Of a DNA stretch of 64,000 nt, positions 36,863-48,597 are shown one piece after another. Where the stretch lies: contig OZ020518.1 in the NCBI GenBank assembly GCA_963971425.1, positions 1,007,001 through 1,071,000 on the forward strand, in the 5' to 3' direction. Position 1 is the stretch's first letter. Each line of letters opens with the position of its first letter. A model generated the notes under the pieces. It did no database searches, was not told where the DNA came from, and saw only the letters and a program-made list of their open reading frames with translations. Source of the stretch: Bryoerythrophyllum caledonicum (Eukaryota; Streptophyta; Bryopsida; Pottiales; Pottiaceae). A program made the translations under genes and the position numbers.

Positions 36863-39800
36863 ATTCCAGACTATGTTCTAAACTTTGAGGAAAATAGTCC
36901 AATACACATGGCACTAAAGAAGTATCATATAATATCCTAGGATACTTCTATACTTGATACATATTTACTTGTATTTGGCTTATTTTGAACACACCCAAGT
37001 GCATGCATGAGCTCAAAATTCATAAAATTGTGTATTAAGATCCTAATCTTTTCATATTGTTACAAGGTTTCTAGGGTTCAATACTCTTTTCATATTAACA
37101 CAAAGTTTCTAGGGTTCAATATTGTCCATATAAAAAATGACTATCATTTAATAAGTGAAACATGGATTTCGGTACATCATTGCCATACAATCTTTATATC
37201 AAAATGTCAATGTTTAGGGAAGGGAAGGCGTGTAGCATATTAAAAACAATTGTGCAAGGAGCGGGGGTTCAAAACAACCAATTCATGTGTTATTATTTTG
37301 TGATCTCAGAATGTTTTACAATGAGAATCCAAGCGGTCAATAAGAAGGTTTACAATCAAATTTGTAGGAGAAAAATAAAAAGTAAAATATATGAACCTCT
37401 CTAAGTTGTATGTAAAATATGGTACCATGGCCACTAATGTATGAATGTATTAAATGTTAGACTTGACTTTAAATGATGTTTTTCACTAAAAACAAGAGAT
37501 TTATTTTGACAATATGAAAGGAAAATATATTAATTGTTAGTGTTGAAAATCTCACATTCAATAAAGTGTTGTAGCAAAAAAAATTGGCGTTTGCTTGATG
37601 TGCCCGCACTAGAGAAGTTTTACTTTAAGATGGCATATTATATATTTTCATAGGTCTTATATGAATAAATATAATATGCACATGTAGCGTACTCAATGGT
37701 CACTTTTGACTCCTCCTTGTAGAATGAATTATTTCTCTTGGACGTAGTGCTTCCAATACAATGGATATGACCTAGGTATCACATGGAAATCACCTAGATA
37801 TTATACAGATATTGATTAAATGTTACACAAGTATCACCTAGCAAAATCTCTTGAATTTCAAAAAAATTGGACACTTCCCATTTTTAATTAGTTATGTAAT
37901 AATGTTCAAAAGTAAACACTATGCAAGGTACCTCCTGACTTCTTGCATATTTGTACAAAATTTCAAGAATTGTAAATGTAAATTGCAACCATGAAAATGT
38001 GTTCGAGATTGGCAAAAGCCAATATTGGAACTTTTGTCACTTACGGGTTGAGACTTATAATATAACATGTTAACAAGATATACACTTCACCATGTTAACA
38101 AGAAACACTTCACCATTGTTTTCACATTCTCGCATTGGTGGTGGATAAGGTCTCGTATCCTTCTTCCTCATCCTTTCAATGCACATCAAAGCAATACCTC
38201 AAGTGCACTATGGCCTCCTTGACACGAAGCATTGTAATTGCATGCCAAAACCAACAGCACCTATGGCCAGCTTTGGCCAAGTTCCATGAATGTGCCTCTC
38301 AAGGCCGGGGGTTTTTGGTCTACTTGACTTAACAATTTGGGACTCAGGGTTGGGTGGTTTTGGAGAAGTCAAGTGCATGACAAGGGGGTCTTACATACTT
38401 TTGACTCTCAATTATCGTAACTAATTATTTGTTATAGATAAAAATACAAAACCACTTGCACTCTTTATTTTTTCTTCTTCTTTTTTGGGAAAAATATCAT
38501 TCATTTTTAACATCCACTGTTGTAGCGCAAATTACCTTATTTTCTACCTTCACTATGGTTTATGGTATTTCCACCTAAATTCTACACCTGAAACAACTAG
38601 CGCTCAGGGGAACATTGAATTCATGCATTTTGTTGAAGCTTAAGGTAACTATACCTAAAACTGCTCACCTTGGGATTTGGAAACCCACCTTTTATATCTA
38701 TCCAAGTCAGGCATTTGTGAGCGGAAATGTCAGACACCAAAAGATTTAGGATGGTTTAACACATGGTCAATTTTAGATATAGTTATCTAACTAGAATTTT
38801 TTTTCCACTTTTCTTCTTCATCAAGAAACACCCAAGTGTAGGGAGGTTGGTTGCTATAAAAACAACACACATGTCATTAAATCGGACATTAAACTCGACA
38901 TTAAACTGGACAATGTATAGTGCCATGACACAAAGACTGTTACCAGTTTCATATGATTGTTTTCAGTACATAGTAATTCTCCATAAAGTTGAATTCTGTT
39001 AGATTTGTAATTTTGAGCACATTGGTATATGATTGTGGTAGATATCATCATATCACCAAATTTTTGTTCCAAAATATAAGATTTTTTTCTATGGTGATTT
39101 TAAAATTCCATTCACCGTTTTAATCAATAATTGATAAAAATTCATTGATAATGGACTTTGAAGGAAATAAAAAGAGTTTTGTAGAGAATATTAATGCGCA
39201 AGCCTCTTCTTTAGAAGAAAGTATTTAAAAAGTTGCGCGATTTGAACAACAAATTCAATGCTCTTCTTTTATAGTGACTAAAAATTCTATAATTGCATCT
39301 CATCCAAATTAGAACCATGTATTCACAAATATGATCTGTACATAGATCAATTTGTTACATTTTATTTGTTTAGAATATGCCTGCATTCATTTCAATTATT
39401 CACTTTGGAATACATAAGCCACAACACTTGGAGCACATGCACATGGTCTACAACAATAATTGAATGAGATATCAGCTGTCATGCAGGTTACAATGAGAAA
39501 CCAAGTGGTCAATAAGAAGATTTATAGCACATCTTGTAGTAGAAAAATAAGAAAGAAATTATATGAACCTCTCTAAGTCGTATGTAGAAAAGATTATTTT
39601 TTTCGGTATCTTGGCCACCAATGTGTCACCATGAATATAATCCTAGACTTGGTTTAAAGTGCTACTTTCACTAATGAGTAGAAATTTTGTTTGACAATAT
39701 GAAAGGAAATTGTATTAATTCCTAATGCTGAAAATCTCACATTTAATGAAGTGTTCTATCAAAGGTTTGTCGCATTTCCTGATGTGCCCGCACTTGAGAA

Positions 39801-41360
39801 CTTTTCCTGGAAGTCCTCTACTATATTTTTTCATAGATTCGATGAGAATGAATATTATATTCCATACATCCTATACAATGGTCACTTTCGACTCTTTGTT
39901 GTAAATGTGCTTGAGATTGGCAAAAGCCAAACATTGGAACTTTTGCCATTTACAACTTAAGACTTATAATATTACATGCTCATAAGACACAATAATCTTT
40001 GACAAAAACAATCGACTAATTCGAGTGTTTGAAGTTTAAAAAAAATGGTTCAGTTTCTATAGAATGTTGAGAGGATCAACAATGCTTTGGCTCCACTTCA
40101 TATTACTTTTTAGAATCCACAAGGTCTAAATCTTTAACATTGTTAAACATGATATTACCTATTTCTCCACCTTCAATTCTATGGATACAAAAGGGGTGTA
40201 GCAAATTATAAATAGTTCAATAAGAAGTACAGATTTCATAACGCACATTTTATTTTTTTATGAATTTAATACATTTTATAATGAAAATCTAGGATCTACA
40301 ACTATCTTACCTAACAAAGATCTCTATCTTTGTTGCTTTCGTTGTGAGAAGTTGCGGAAGAGTAAAACAAGAGTAGAGGGGAAGTGGGTATCTCTTATTT
40401 CCCAGAACGCTTACGTTTTGTGCAAAATGTAAAAATATATCTCTCATTATAATTTTATTCACTTTGGGGTTTTGAAATGTTTTGAAACTTTAAGCATTAC
40501 TAGCTCAATAAGTGGGCAATACTAGTTTTTATTGTTGGTATAAAAGTTTAGAAAAACTTAATGCTTAACCCCAAAAAGCTCGATCCATTTCATAGGAATC
40601 TATACTTTGTTCATTAAGACGAGGCTAGACGAATTTGGATATCAATTGAAATCTAAAGTTATTGGCAAAGGCTTTTTCTACTTTGACCCTTTTGAAAAAA
40701 TGATATTCTAAGTGTCTTAAAATTTTGAAAATAATTTATCAATACGTTCGAGTTGAATTGCAAGAGTCCTTTGACTAGGATTTGAGTCAAACTTGCGTCT
40801 ATAATTGGAGAATTGTCATTTAATCTAATTTCATTGTAGATTTGTATTTAGGCATGTTATATCATCCATTGTTGCGATTGGCATTGACTTTTGTGATTTT
40901 AAATAGCACAGCCTAAAATTCCTACTAGCTCCTTAGTAATTACCGATCTTCCGTTACACAACAACATGGCAAAAAAAACATTAAATTCCCAAACAAGTAT
41001 GTGGATTAAATACTTAGCAAACAATATTTGCTTCTATGCAAAAACTTGGAATACTATGTAAACCTTGTGCAAAATAATTCATGATGATAAATCATTTTAA
41101 TGCTTTCTTGGACAAACATATTGCAAAATACATTGTTCTATACATTGCAAAATGCATAGCACAATTACTTCAAGAGAAGCAAAATATTATGTCTTATATA
41201 CATACATTTGAGTTGATCCATACATAGCCTAATATAAAGAACTTTATCATTTCAATGGCGCACACAACATAGTATTTAGTTATAATAAAATAAGGATTTG
41301 CACCTTAATTACAAAAGCCCATACAAAAATAAACTTGACAATATGTGCTGAGCACTGATC
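36863..41360. repeat. Gene-poor region with relics of the TTAA element interior
   Basis: About 37,180-37,610, 39,480-39,800 and 40,030-40,270 match the interior of the 1,666-2,828 element (for example gtcaataagaaggtttaca, gacaatatgaaaggaaa, aaaatctcacattcaa versus gtcaataagacggtttac, gactacatgaaaggaaa, gaaatctcacattcaat). All are in the same orientation and lack clean ends. The frames at 37,007-37,404, 38,135-38,332, 38,763-39,002 and 39,751-39,960 have no supported product. Confidence 0.55.
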
Positions 41361-42382
41361 TCAAGGAATTGAGCTGGTTGAAGCAAAATCCTTCTTCTGT
41401 GATTTATTTTTTTCCCTTTGTATGTAGACCTCCATGTAATCACGAGTACGTTTGATAGACTTGCTTGTAATGTCTGTTCGTCCTTCGAAATGCACATGTG
41501 GATGAAGAGAGTCCACGGCTTTTGATGATCGTATGTGCTTCACCTCTGTATACAACCTCTCCAATACAACATTTGTATGCTGCATTAACATACACCCTCC
41601 AGCCATAGACTCTTCGTGAATTCCTTGAAGAAGTTGTTGCATCTTGATTGACATAGATTCTTGAGTAGGTTCTGTACGTACCTCTTCTCTAATATCACTA
41701 TCATATCCAGAGATATCTGCTACTAAAGAAGATTTAATATCTTCTTCTAATTCTTCTTCAATTCTTCGTGGTGTTGCTTGGCTTTTCCGTGCTACAAAAT
41801 CTGGATCTAAAGTCCCATGCGCAATTTCCCCATTCTCTCTAGAATGCTCGCTATGATAATAAATTACTTCACCAATAAGAGGATATAATTTTAGACGCCG
41901 AATAGCAAACCTTGCTAAACACCCTCTTTTCTTTGATTTCTTATGCTTTGGATGAGATCAATAGTCTTCTGGCCCATATGGGCAATAATACCTAAACATC
42001 AATGTTTATGTTTTAATATTTAGGTGTTTAAACATCATATATATTACACATCATAAATGAACAAAATCAATATTTAAAATTGCAGAAAATAAATAAATCC
42101 GTACCATGTTTGAATCAATGATGAACTTAGTTGTGGTCGCTTGAGCTCCTTCTTGTCCTCAATGCTATCTTCAATTGCCCATCCAATATTGGAACCATTG
42201 TCCATTGTTTGACCATCCATAAAATCATTCATTCTTTCCCATAAAATATAAGCTGTCATAATGGTACAAATAGAAGAATCTCTTGTACCACGACGTTGGC
42301 CTTGAGTCCATATCAAATTGTTGTAGTGGATGGGTCCAGGACCTGGATATTGTATAGATGGTGGCACCTTTCTTCTCCCCAT
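41361..42382 (-). pseudogene. Two-exon gene of unknown function with one in-frame stop
   Basis: Exon 1 is 42,105-42,382 (ATG at 42,382; donor TG|gtacgg) and exon 2 is 41,361-41,991 (acceptor gatgtttag). The phases agree (2 then 1). The joined frame has about 302 codons, interrupted once by TGA at 41,958-41,960 in the context EDY*SHPKHKK. After it come GCLARFAIRRLKLYP, EVIYYHSEH and EIAHGTLDPDF. The C-x-x-C, then H and GC-x-A-x-F pattern suggests a small zinc-binding domain like those in plant transposase-related proteins. The C-terminus is Lys/Ser-rich. It may be a domesticated or dead transposon gene. The family is not recognised. Confidence 0.5.
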
Positions 42383-43520
42383 AACTCTTCTCTAATATAA
42401 CAAAATCAAGAAACATATTAATGGACTATGAAGTACACAAGTAAAAGTTACATCATAATATCAAATGGATATTATGCAATGGATATAGTAATTCAATTTG
42501 AAAAATTACAGACTCAAAATTGTATTTATAAAAACAAAAAATTATCAATATGAAGACTCAGATAAACACATCCTCATAAATCCTAAGTATTGAAGTAGCA
42601 TAAACAAATGTAAAACAACACATATGATGAAATAAAATATATTTTCCTACTAAGACTGATCATTACAAAACATTCAAAGAAATATCATAGTATACTATAT
42701 AATATCATTTTTTTTTTAGACTCACTATCCTTTTGTCCCATGGCCATCAAATAGTTGAAGAGAATAACTGAACACTATACTTACATTAGCCCCTTTAGAA
42801 ACTGGAGTTCTTTTAATTTAATTTGTGTAGACCACGTATGCTGCGACCACTTTCCAGTATATCTTAAATTGATAATAGATCAAATACGAAGGACATTTTT
42901 TACAATTGAAGTGTAGAAGGATTTAAAAAAAAGAATAGAATGTTCAATAAACAAAGATAAAAAATATATTTTCATGAGTAATGAAAATAAATGTACTTAA
43001 TCCTTATACATCAATGAAAACCCATACATATGTGTACGTACTTTACATTAAAGAATACAAAAAATGCATTGAAATTTTAACAAGAGTTTCACCAATGGAT
43101 TAAAATAATCAGTACTAGGTTACTCTAATTGAATAAAGTGAGGTTTAAGCTCTTCATAAACAAATCACTTAGATCAACATTATCACTTAACTTACATGCT
43201 CTTAAACACTCAATCATGTCTTTCACAAACCAAGTGATGAATGCATTGTGATGAACACTGCTACCCTTTGCACATAGCTACTAGTGTATAAGACGAAACT
43301 GAAATGCACGATGAGTAACATACCTGTAGAGTAGGGGTTGATGCGGGAGAATGGCGCTGCGGGAGCCGAGCTGGTTCGATGACTTTGTTAAATACAGTCG
43401 AAGGCCTTCTCAGGGAGAGCGAGAGGAAACGCCCCGCGGGGAGTGATGCAAGAGCAATGGAGCGATGCGACAATGCAGGAGCAGAGCTGGTTCGGTAGAG
43501 AAGACGTGTAAGTTCGGCAA
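42383..43520. other. AT-rich intergenic, then GC-rich duplicated block
   Basis: No gene is supported at 42,383-43,320. From 43,321 to about 43,500 composition becomes GC-rich, with gagctggttcg repeated (43,368 and 43,483) and a segment (43,411-43,470: gagagcgag, cgccccgcggggagtg, gagcgatg) resembling 44,371-44,420. This duplicated block abuts the last recognised Rieske-like exon. Confidence 0.45.
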
Positions 43521-44112
43521 TATTCCAGCGAGAATTTGGTGTGGCAAAGAGGGCACTCTATTCGCGAAGCTCCTGGAGCTCCATCTTCGGCACCTGATTC
43601 AGCTGAATCAACCTGCAACCAGCTGAAAGAAAAGTTAAAAAGGGCATCACATCCATAATCAAGATTACACTCGTAAGAAAACACCATTACCTTGCCCTCA
43701 ATGATGGGAAACTTGCATGAAGTACAGCTCTCTAGAAAACCCTAGAATGAGTAAAATCAAGGACCACAATAATGTCACCCAATTCTTGAAGCAGTTGGTT
43801 GCAGAGCAAGAAAGATCAAGTACCCTGCATTGTTGTGGATGATAGCCTTGATCTTCCCCTCCGGAAGCTCCTCTTGCATCAACACCTGGAAAACAGATTC
43901 TCTACAGAGTTAGGACAAATTCTCTACATAGTTAGTTGAATCCCATGTGTGAAGAAAGCAGAGATAGAGACACTCCTTTTCGTTTCTTCTTGAAGGTGGT
44001 TCATCAATACAGCATTGATGACTAAAATGTACAAGATATGATATCATACCTTCGTAACAAGAACAACCCCACCAAATGTAGGCTTTACTTCCTCCACGAG
44101 CTCCACTGCATC
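43520..44112 (-). pseudogene. Rieske-like / CxxC protein, four exons recognised, ends missing
   Basis: Exons with matching phases: 44,050-44,112 (DAVELVEEVKPTFGGVVLVTK), 43,824-43,885 (VLMQEELPEGKIKAIIHNNA), 43,691-43,727 (CTSCKFPIIEGK) and about 43,520-43,612 (VDSAESGAEDG..., IECPLCHTKFSLE). C-x2-C followed ~30 residues later by CPLCHTKFSLE recalls Rieske domains (CPxHGxxFxL), though the usual His ligands are mostly Cys. Plants have Rieske-like thylakoid proteins with altered ligands, so a chloroplast protein is possible. No start exon or C-terminal exon could be joined; the downstream side runs into the GC-rich duplicated block. It may be truncated, or the rest may lie in exons I could not recognise. 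Confidence 0.4.
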
Positions 44113-45120
44113 CTGCAAGTGCAGAATGATACCACGAAATTTTACTGAACATTAACCATGCAAGTTCAAGTTGAACAACTCCTTGACTACCTTCAGACTT
44201 CAAATTATCAAGAATCGAGACATTATTCCTTTCTATCCAAATTAACGAATCTTGAACGAATTGCAGATTTATGAAGCAAAACTATGGAAGAGAGCAAATA
44301 GGTGTATGCAAGTAAGCGGAAGCCATTCGCATAACCCGTTTACCTATACATCTGTATAATAATGCCGACTGAGCAAGAGCGAGGGCGAACGCCCTGCGGG
44401 AGTGAGGCGAGAGCGATGGCCAATGCAAAGGTCGTGTGGGGTTCTCGAGCGAGGCGGGAGCGAGGCCGTTATAGACGCGCACCGCGATACAAGTCGAGCG
44501 TTGCAGACGCGCACCGCAATACAGCTCGACCGAGCGAGGCGGGAACGAGGCGGGGGCAATGCGGAGCGAGGTGGGGGCGATGCGGCGCGAGGCGGGGCGC
44601 GAAAGTTGCGGGCCGGGGCTGCGCGAAAGTTGCAGGCTACAAGGCCGTTGCGGGCCGGGCGGAAATGGGGGCTGCCCGCTCTGGAACTAACAGAAAAGAG
44701 TTCATCCAGGACCCCACGCGAGTTAAGTCCCAGCGTGGGGATGATATCCTGCCAAATCGCATTGTTGACGTCCATGAACAGAGGCGGTAACTGTAGCGTG
44801 AATGACTTCTGGGCCCACAAGAACACTACGAAATAGAAACTTGTGATCCAGAAAGTTTGCGGGAAATCAATTCAGAGGCGCCGCTGCAACAGAAACATGC
44901 TAAATACTGTATGCGCAGAGATCCTTGCTCGGCAGCAACTTATAACTTGCATGCTACTTGAATTCACTCCAGGAATAGTGCATTGCCAGCCTCGTTTCCC
45001 ACCACTTTACCTTAGCATCTTTCCATGAGCTGCACTAGCATTTGCCGCTTGCAGTGTAGAGAAGTTCGCTGCAAACCACAATTTGGTGCGTCCAGCAAGG
45101 AAACTATCAGCGGTGTTGGT
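44113..45120. other. GC-rich repeat block and unassigned exon-like sequence
   Basis: 44,360-44,660 is a CpG-rich imperfect repeat of gcgaggcggg(a/g)gcgagg words, giving Arg/Ala/Gly frames on both strands with no domain. On the minus strand at about 44,700-44,826, a segment FLWAQKSFTLQLPPLFMDV then NNAIWQDIIPTLGLN looks like real protein and follows a possible acceptor (tttcgtag). It could be an upstream exon of the Rieske-like gene, or another gene. It was not joined. Confidence 0.35.
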
Positions 45121-45123
45121 GCT

Positions 45124-46212
45124 ATGGCGCAGCAGTTGGTGTCTGGTACGTGGTCCATGGCGCAGCTGAGCACGCGGCTGCGGCGAGTGTCCAAGACGAA
45201 GCAGTGGGAAGTTTTCCAGCGCGTCATGCTGGCCATCGTCTTGATCATTTGGCTCGTCACTGTGGTGACCTCGGTGGTCTCCCGGCTCACCACCTCAGGT
45301 ACGTGGGAGAGTGCCAGACAGTCTGTACAGGAACATGCTGTTTGTGAGGATCTAGCACCGAGGACTCGATTTTCTCAGCCTGGAATTCAAGAGGGTCCAG
45401 ATCTGAGAAATAGAGCTCTTCTGTATCGAGAAATTCTGAGGGTTGGGGTTGGGTTTCCAAAGATCTGGACAGGCGCCAAGATTATTTTTAGGTGGAAAGT
45501 TCTCGCTGCCCAGTTCAGAGAGTTCTCTTCATACTTGCCTTTAGAGATCTCTTTATCTGAATTGTTTGCCGCTGCAGATGTGAAGTCACCGAAGTGCTAT
45601 GTACTAGTCTGTCTCTTCAAAAGTGTTGATGAAGGCAGGCTTTCCCTTTGTTTTTGCATTTCCTCTCATTTGAGTTGTTTCCTCTCATTTTGAAGTGGCT
45701 CTTGTGATTTGGATCTGACAGTACCATTGTCTGCAGATTCGGGAATGAGATCAGCTTCCTTCGACGGAGAGTCGGCCACAACTGGTCAACTCCTTTTGCA
45801 CTCGAGGAAACTTGCATCATGGTTAGTTGAGTGTATGTTTGTGTGCAACCATCTTGACGGAAACCAAATTCAAGGAGTACAATTCTGAGGGAGATTGTTC
45901 AGAAGACATCCTACTTACCGTTTGGCTGTAAACTTGCAGGGTTGAACGATGATAACGATGATGCATCTGCTCAAGTTGTTGCCACACAACTCCAGGAATA
46001 TTTATCTCCATGCAAACAACGCATCTTGATGGATTGCGAATTCCTTTCGTCTCGTTTTCTCCTCTTGAACTCCTTCTCATTCAGGTGTAGAAGTGGATAT
46101 CTACGATAAAAGCCAATCAATGATGGCTGATGAGGGCAGTAGTGCACTTCTCAGGCTTGGAAGTGAACCAGGTTTGGGAGATTCAAGCCGTGACTTATCA
46201 GCAGTGACTTAG
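45124..46212 (+). CDS. Putative small single-pass membrane protein (2-3 exons)
   Basis: Exon 1 is 45,124-45,298: MAQQLVSGTWSMAQL, RLRRVSKTKQWEVFQ, then a 20-residue hydrophobic helix (VMLAIVLIIWLVTVVTSVV), ending at TCAG|gtacgt in phase 1. The last exon is 46,085-46,212 after ttctcattcag: VEVDIYDKSQSMMADEG... RDLSAVT and TAG, also entering in phase 1. An optional 48-nt exon at 45,737-45,784 (DSGMRSASFDGESATT; acceptor attgtctgcag, weak donor gtcaac) keeps the frame. Product is about 100-116 residues: basic N-terminus, one membrane helix, acidic C-terminus. Family not recognised. An upstream in-frame ATG at 45,025 is possible. Confidence 0.45.
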
Positions 46213-46905
46213 AATAGTAACATTCATTCAAATGATCGACCTCGCCGTGCAATGCATGGCGAAGTGTTGCAGACAGTAGGTCTACATTTGTTTCCGAATG
46301 TGCATAGATTCACCATTTTAGTATTCTTCCACAATGCACAGTGTGGAAAAACTCAATCTTTGTTAAAATAAACTGAACATAAAGAGTTGTCAGACATTTC
46401 TTACCGTAACAGTCTTGGGGCATTCGTAAGTCCTTTCGTGTCTTGTCCTGGTTTGATTCAATTTCAAACAATCCTCTTCAAATCTGATTGGCTTCATTTC
46501 TTCATTCCACATGATGACAATCCCCTGCAATGACTTTTCTGAAACGGAATCGCATTCCTGTTTGGCGAGGGTACATTTTCACTTAGAACGACGTCGTTTT
46601 GTCAGACATTTCTTACCGTAACACATTTTCACTTAGAACGACGTCGTTTTGTCAGACATTTCTTACCGTAACACATTTTCACTCAGAACGACGTCGCTTA
46701 AAGAGTTGAGAAAATGTGTCCTTAACAAAACTAGCTCCGAAGTAGAGCTGTGATTTGTCTCTGCATCTGTGCAAATTATCATTCCTTGAAAGATAAAGCT
46801 CCTCCACAGTTCCCCAAGTTCTCTTTGAAAGTTGACAATCTCCATCACCATCGCCTTGTTTATTATGAAAAAGGTGTAAAAAGCGGATGAGCGAGAAAAT
46901 TACGA
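46213..46905. other. Intergenic between convergent genes, with tandem repeat
   Basis: Lies between the 3' end of the plus-strand gene and the 3' end of the minus-strand CHORD-like gene. Apart from the 50-bp tandem repeat at 46,573-46,698, nothing is recognised. Confidence 0.5.
46573..46698 (+). repeat. 50-bp tandem repeat, 2.5 copies
   Basis: The unit begins acattttcacttagaacg, continues acgtcgttttgtcagac and ends atttcttaccgtaac. Copies start at 46,573, 46,623 and 46,673 (partial, with a one-base change). A lone half unit (gtcagacatttcttaccgta) occurs at 46,388-46,410. Each copy contains aacgacgtcgtt, a perfect palindrome with a GACGTC bZIP-type core. Confidence 0.9.
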
Positions 46906-48018
46906 TCAGAACCGAGTAGCTCCATCGTCATATGATACATGTTTTCCTACACGACAAGGAACCGCGTTCTCATCGTACACACCACAACACGTCCACCGTC
47001 TCTTCCAGTTCTTGCTGCCTGTGCTCGGTCTCTCGCCCTCGTCGTTCCACTTGTAAACAATGACTCCACTGGCATCAGTCCACTCTCCGTCTATTCCCTG
47101 GTGCGGAGGCGCCAAAGCGTACAGCCCCTGGTCCCCTGGTATCACCACGCACGAGAAAGCCATTTGAGCATGACAGGGTGACTACCGATTGGCCGCCTCA
47201 AAATCATCATAAGTGTAATGAGTTGCCCTCTCAACCCAACCACCTCAAGCAGCACCTCAATAATAGGAGTGTTCACAGCACTAGGAAGGCTCCCAAAAAA
47301 CAAAAAAACCATGACTATTGAATGAAGGAACCCCTTCTAGAAATCTGAAGGACAGTCATGGGTTCCTTGATAAAAACGAACAACTGATATGCGACCTAAA
47401 ATAGCACCTCAATTTGTTAGCTCACCTCAAACACTACATTAAAGTTCACCATGTGCAACTACTGTATGAACAACTAAAAACACTAGACTTTAAAACTGTG
47501 CAGAGAAATGACTACTGATTGGAAAAACGCGAAGCAAATGCCATTCATTTTCTTCAACTAAGTTACCCGCTAATGTGCAAAAATTGATGAAATATAATTA
47601 TATTTGATACCAAAACTTGGAGAACCCTAAACCCTAAACCCTAAGCCTTACCTGTCATGTGACCGTGGTACTTGCAAGCCACAGGGCTGTTGTCGTCATC
47701 TCGGTAGACAGTCCCGCAGCGAACACAGACCTTGAGCACCGCTTCTCGTGCACTGACTGTAACAAATTTCACGTCGTACCTGACATATTTTGTTGAAGCT
47801 CCCACATCACGGAAACTTGAATTATCAGCCAGGGAACCGCTGGAAGAGCTGCACTGATTGGGTAGGCTTTTGCCTCTTCCGTGAGGAGGGTTTCTGAAAG
47901 CTAGAGGATAGAGGGAGCACATGAGGGCCTCCATTAGGAAGCATGTCCTTGGAGACTGCTTTCGCTCAGTGTCTGGAACACAACAGTATGTGTGGTACTC
48001 GGCTAATATCTGTAACAT
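46906..48018 (-). CDS. CHORD-like zinc-domain protein (two exons recognised)
   Basis: Exon A is 47,652-48,018 (5' limit uncertain: ATG at 48,018, or an acceptor ttacag just after it); donor ACAG|gtaagg. Exon B is 46,906-47,135 (acceptor gtgataccag). Phases 1 and 2 agree. Exon A ends VCVRCGTVYRDDDNSPVAC then KYHGHMTG; exon B has PPHQGIDGEWTDASGVIVY, NWKRRWTCCGVYDE, PCRVGKHVSYDDG and ends GATRF. The order C-x2-C, NSP-x-AC-x-YH, W-x-CC, C-x4-H fits a CHORD-type two-zinc fold with an extra loop. The Ser-rich N-terminal part has no domain. The role is unknown. More 5' exons may exist in 48,020-48,590. Confidence 0.6.
47620..47644 (+). repeat. Telomere-like repeat at a 5' splice site
   Basis: Three tandem ccctaaa units end within a few bases of the intron donor of the CHORD-like gene. 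On the transcript strand the intron starts gtaaggcttagggtttaggg. Plant interstitial telomere-like boxes are common near promoters; here one begins an intron. Confidence 0.85.
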
Positions 48019-48597
48019 AAAGGTGTGATATACAGGTTATACACATGTGATACTCGACTGATACTTCAGTGAAGGTTGCACGATACTCGGGTTTTATCGT
48101 CATAATACTCAGGTGGTACTCCGGCGATACTTGGGTCATGTTGGTCAGTCGAAACTGACGTCTTCTAACGAATGTGTAATTCCGACATACAATATGGAAA
48201 TTGGTTTGAGCCTTTACTGTACTTGGATCCTACAGGTTGCGCCACATTGCGGCCACCATAGATGTGCTCAAAAGCTAGTCATCTAGAAGGACAGACCATA
48301 CAAAGGAGGGTCTCTGAGGTAATGAACAATTCCTAAGAGCTCATAGCCAAATCAGACCTAGCACCCAAGCATTTACGTAAAACCCATCAGTACAGGACTA
48401 CAGGAAGAACTGAAGGTTATTCCGAGCAATTAGGGAAATTAGGACAACACAACACCAGATCTGCTGATTGAGGTGAACCGAAGAATTAGTGCGCCCTCTG
48501 GCAAACTGTATGATCTCACATCGGTAAACATAGAACACCAGGTGTGGGAACCTGGCACACAGTTTATGGAAAACCGCCTCACATCACATGAGTTGAG

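Noticed and set aside
44344-44836. Overlapping Arg/Ala-rich frames of 140-160 codons on both strands
   Set aside because: CpG-rich gcgaggcggg repeats keep several frames open at once; none has a domain.
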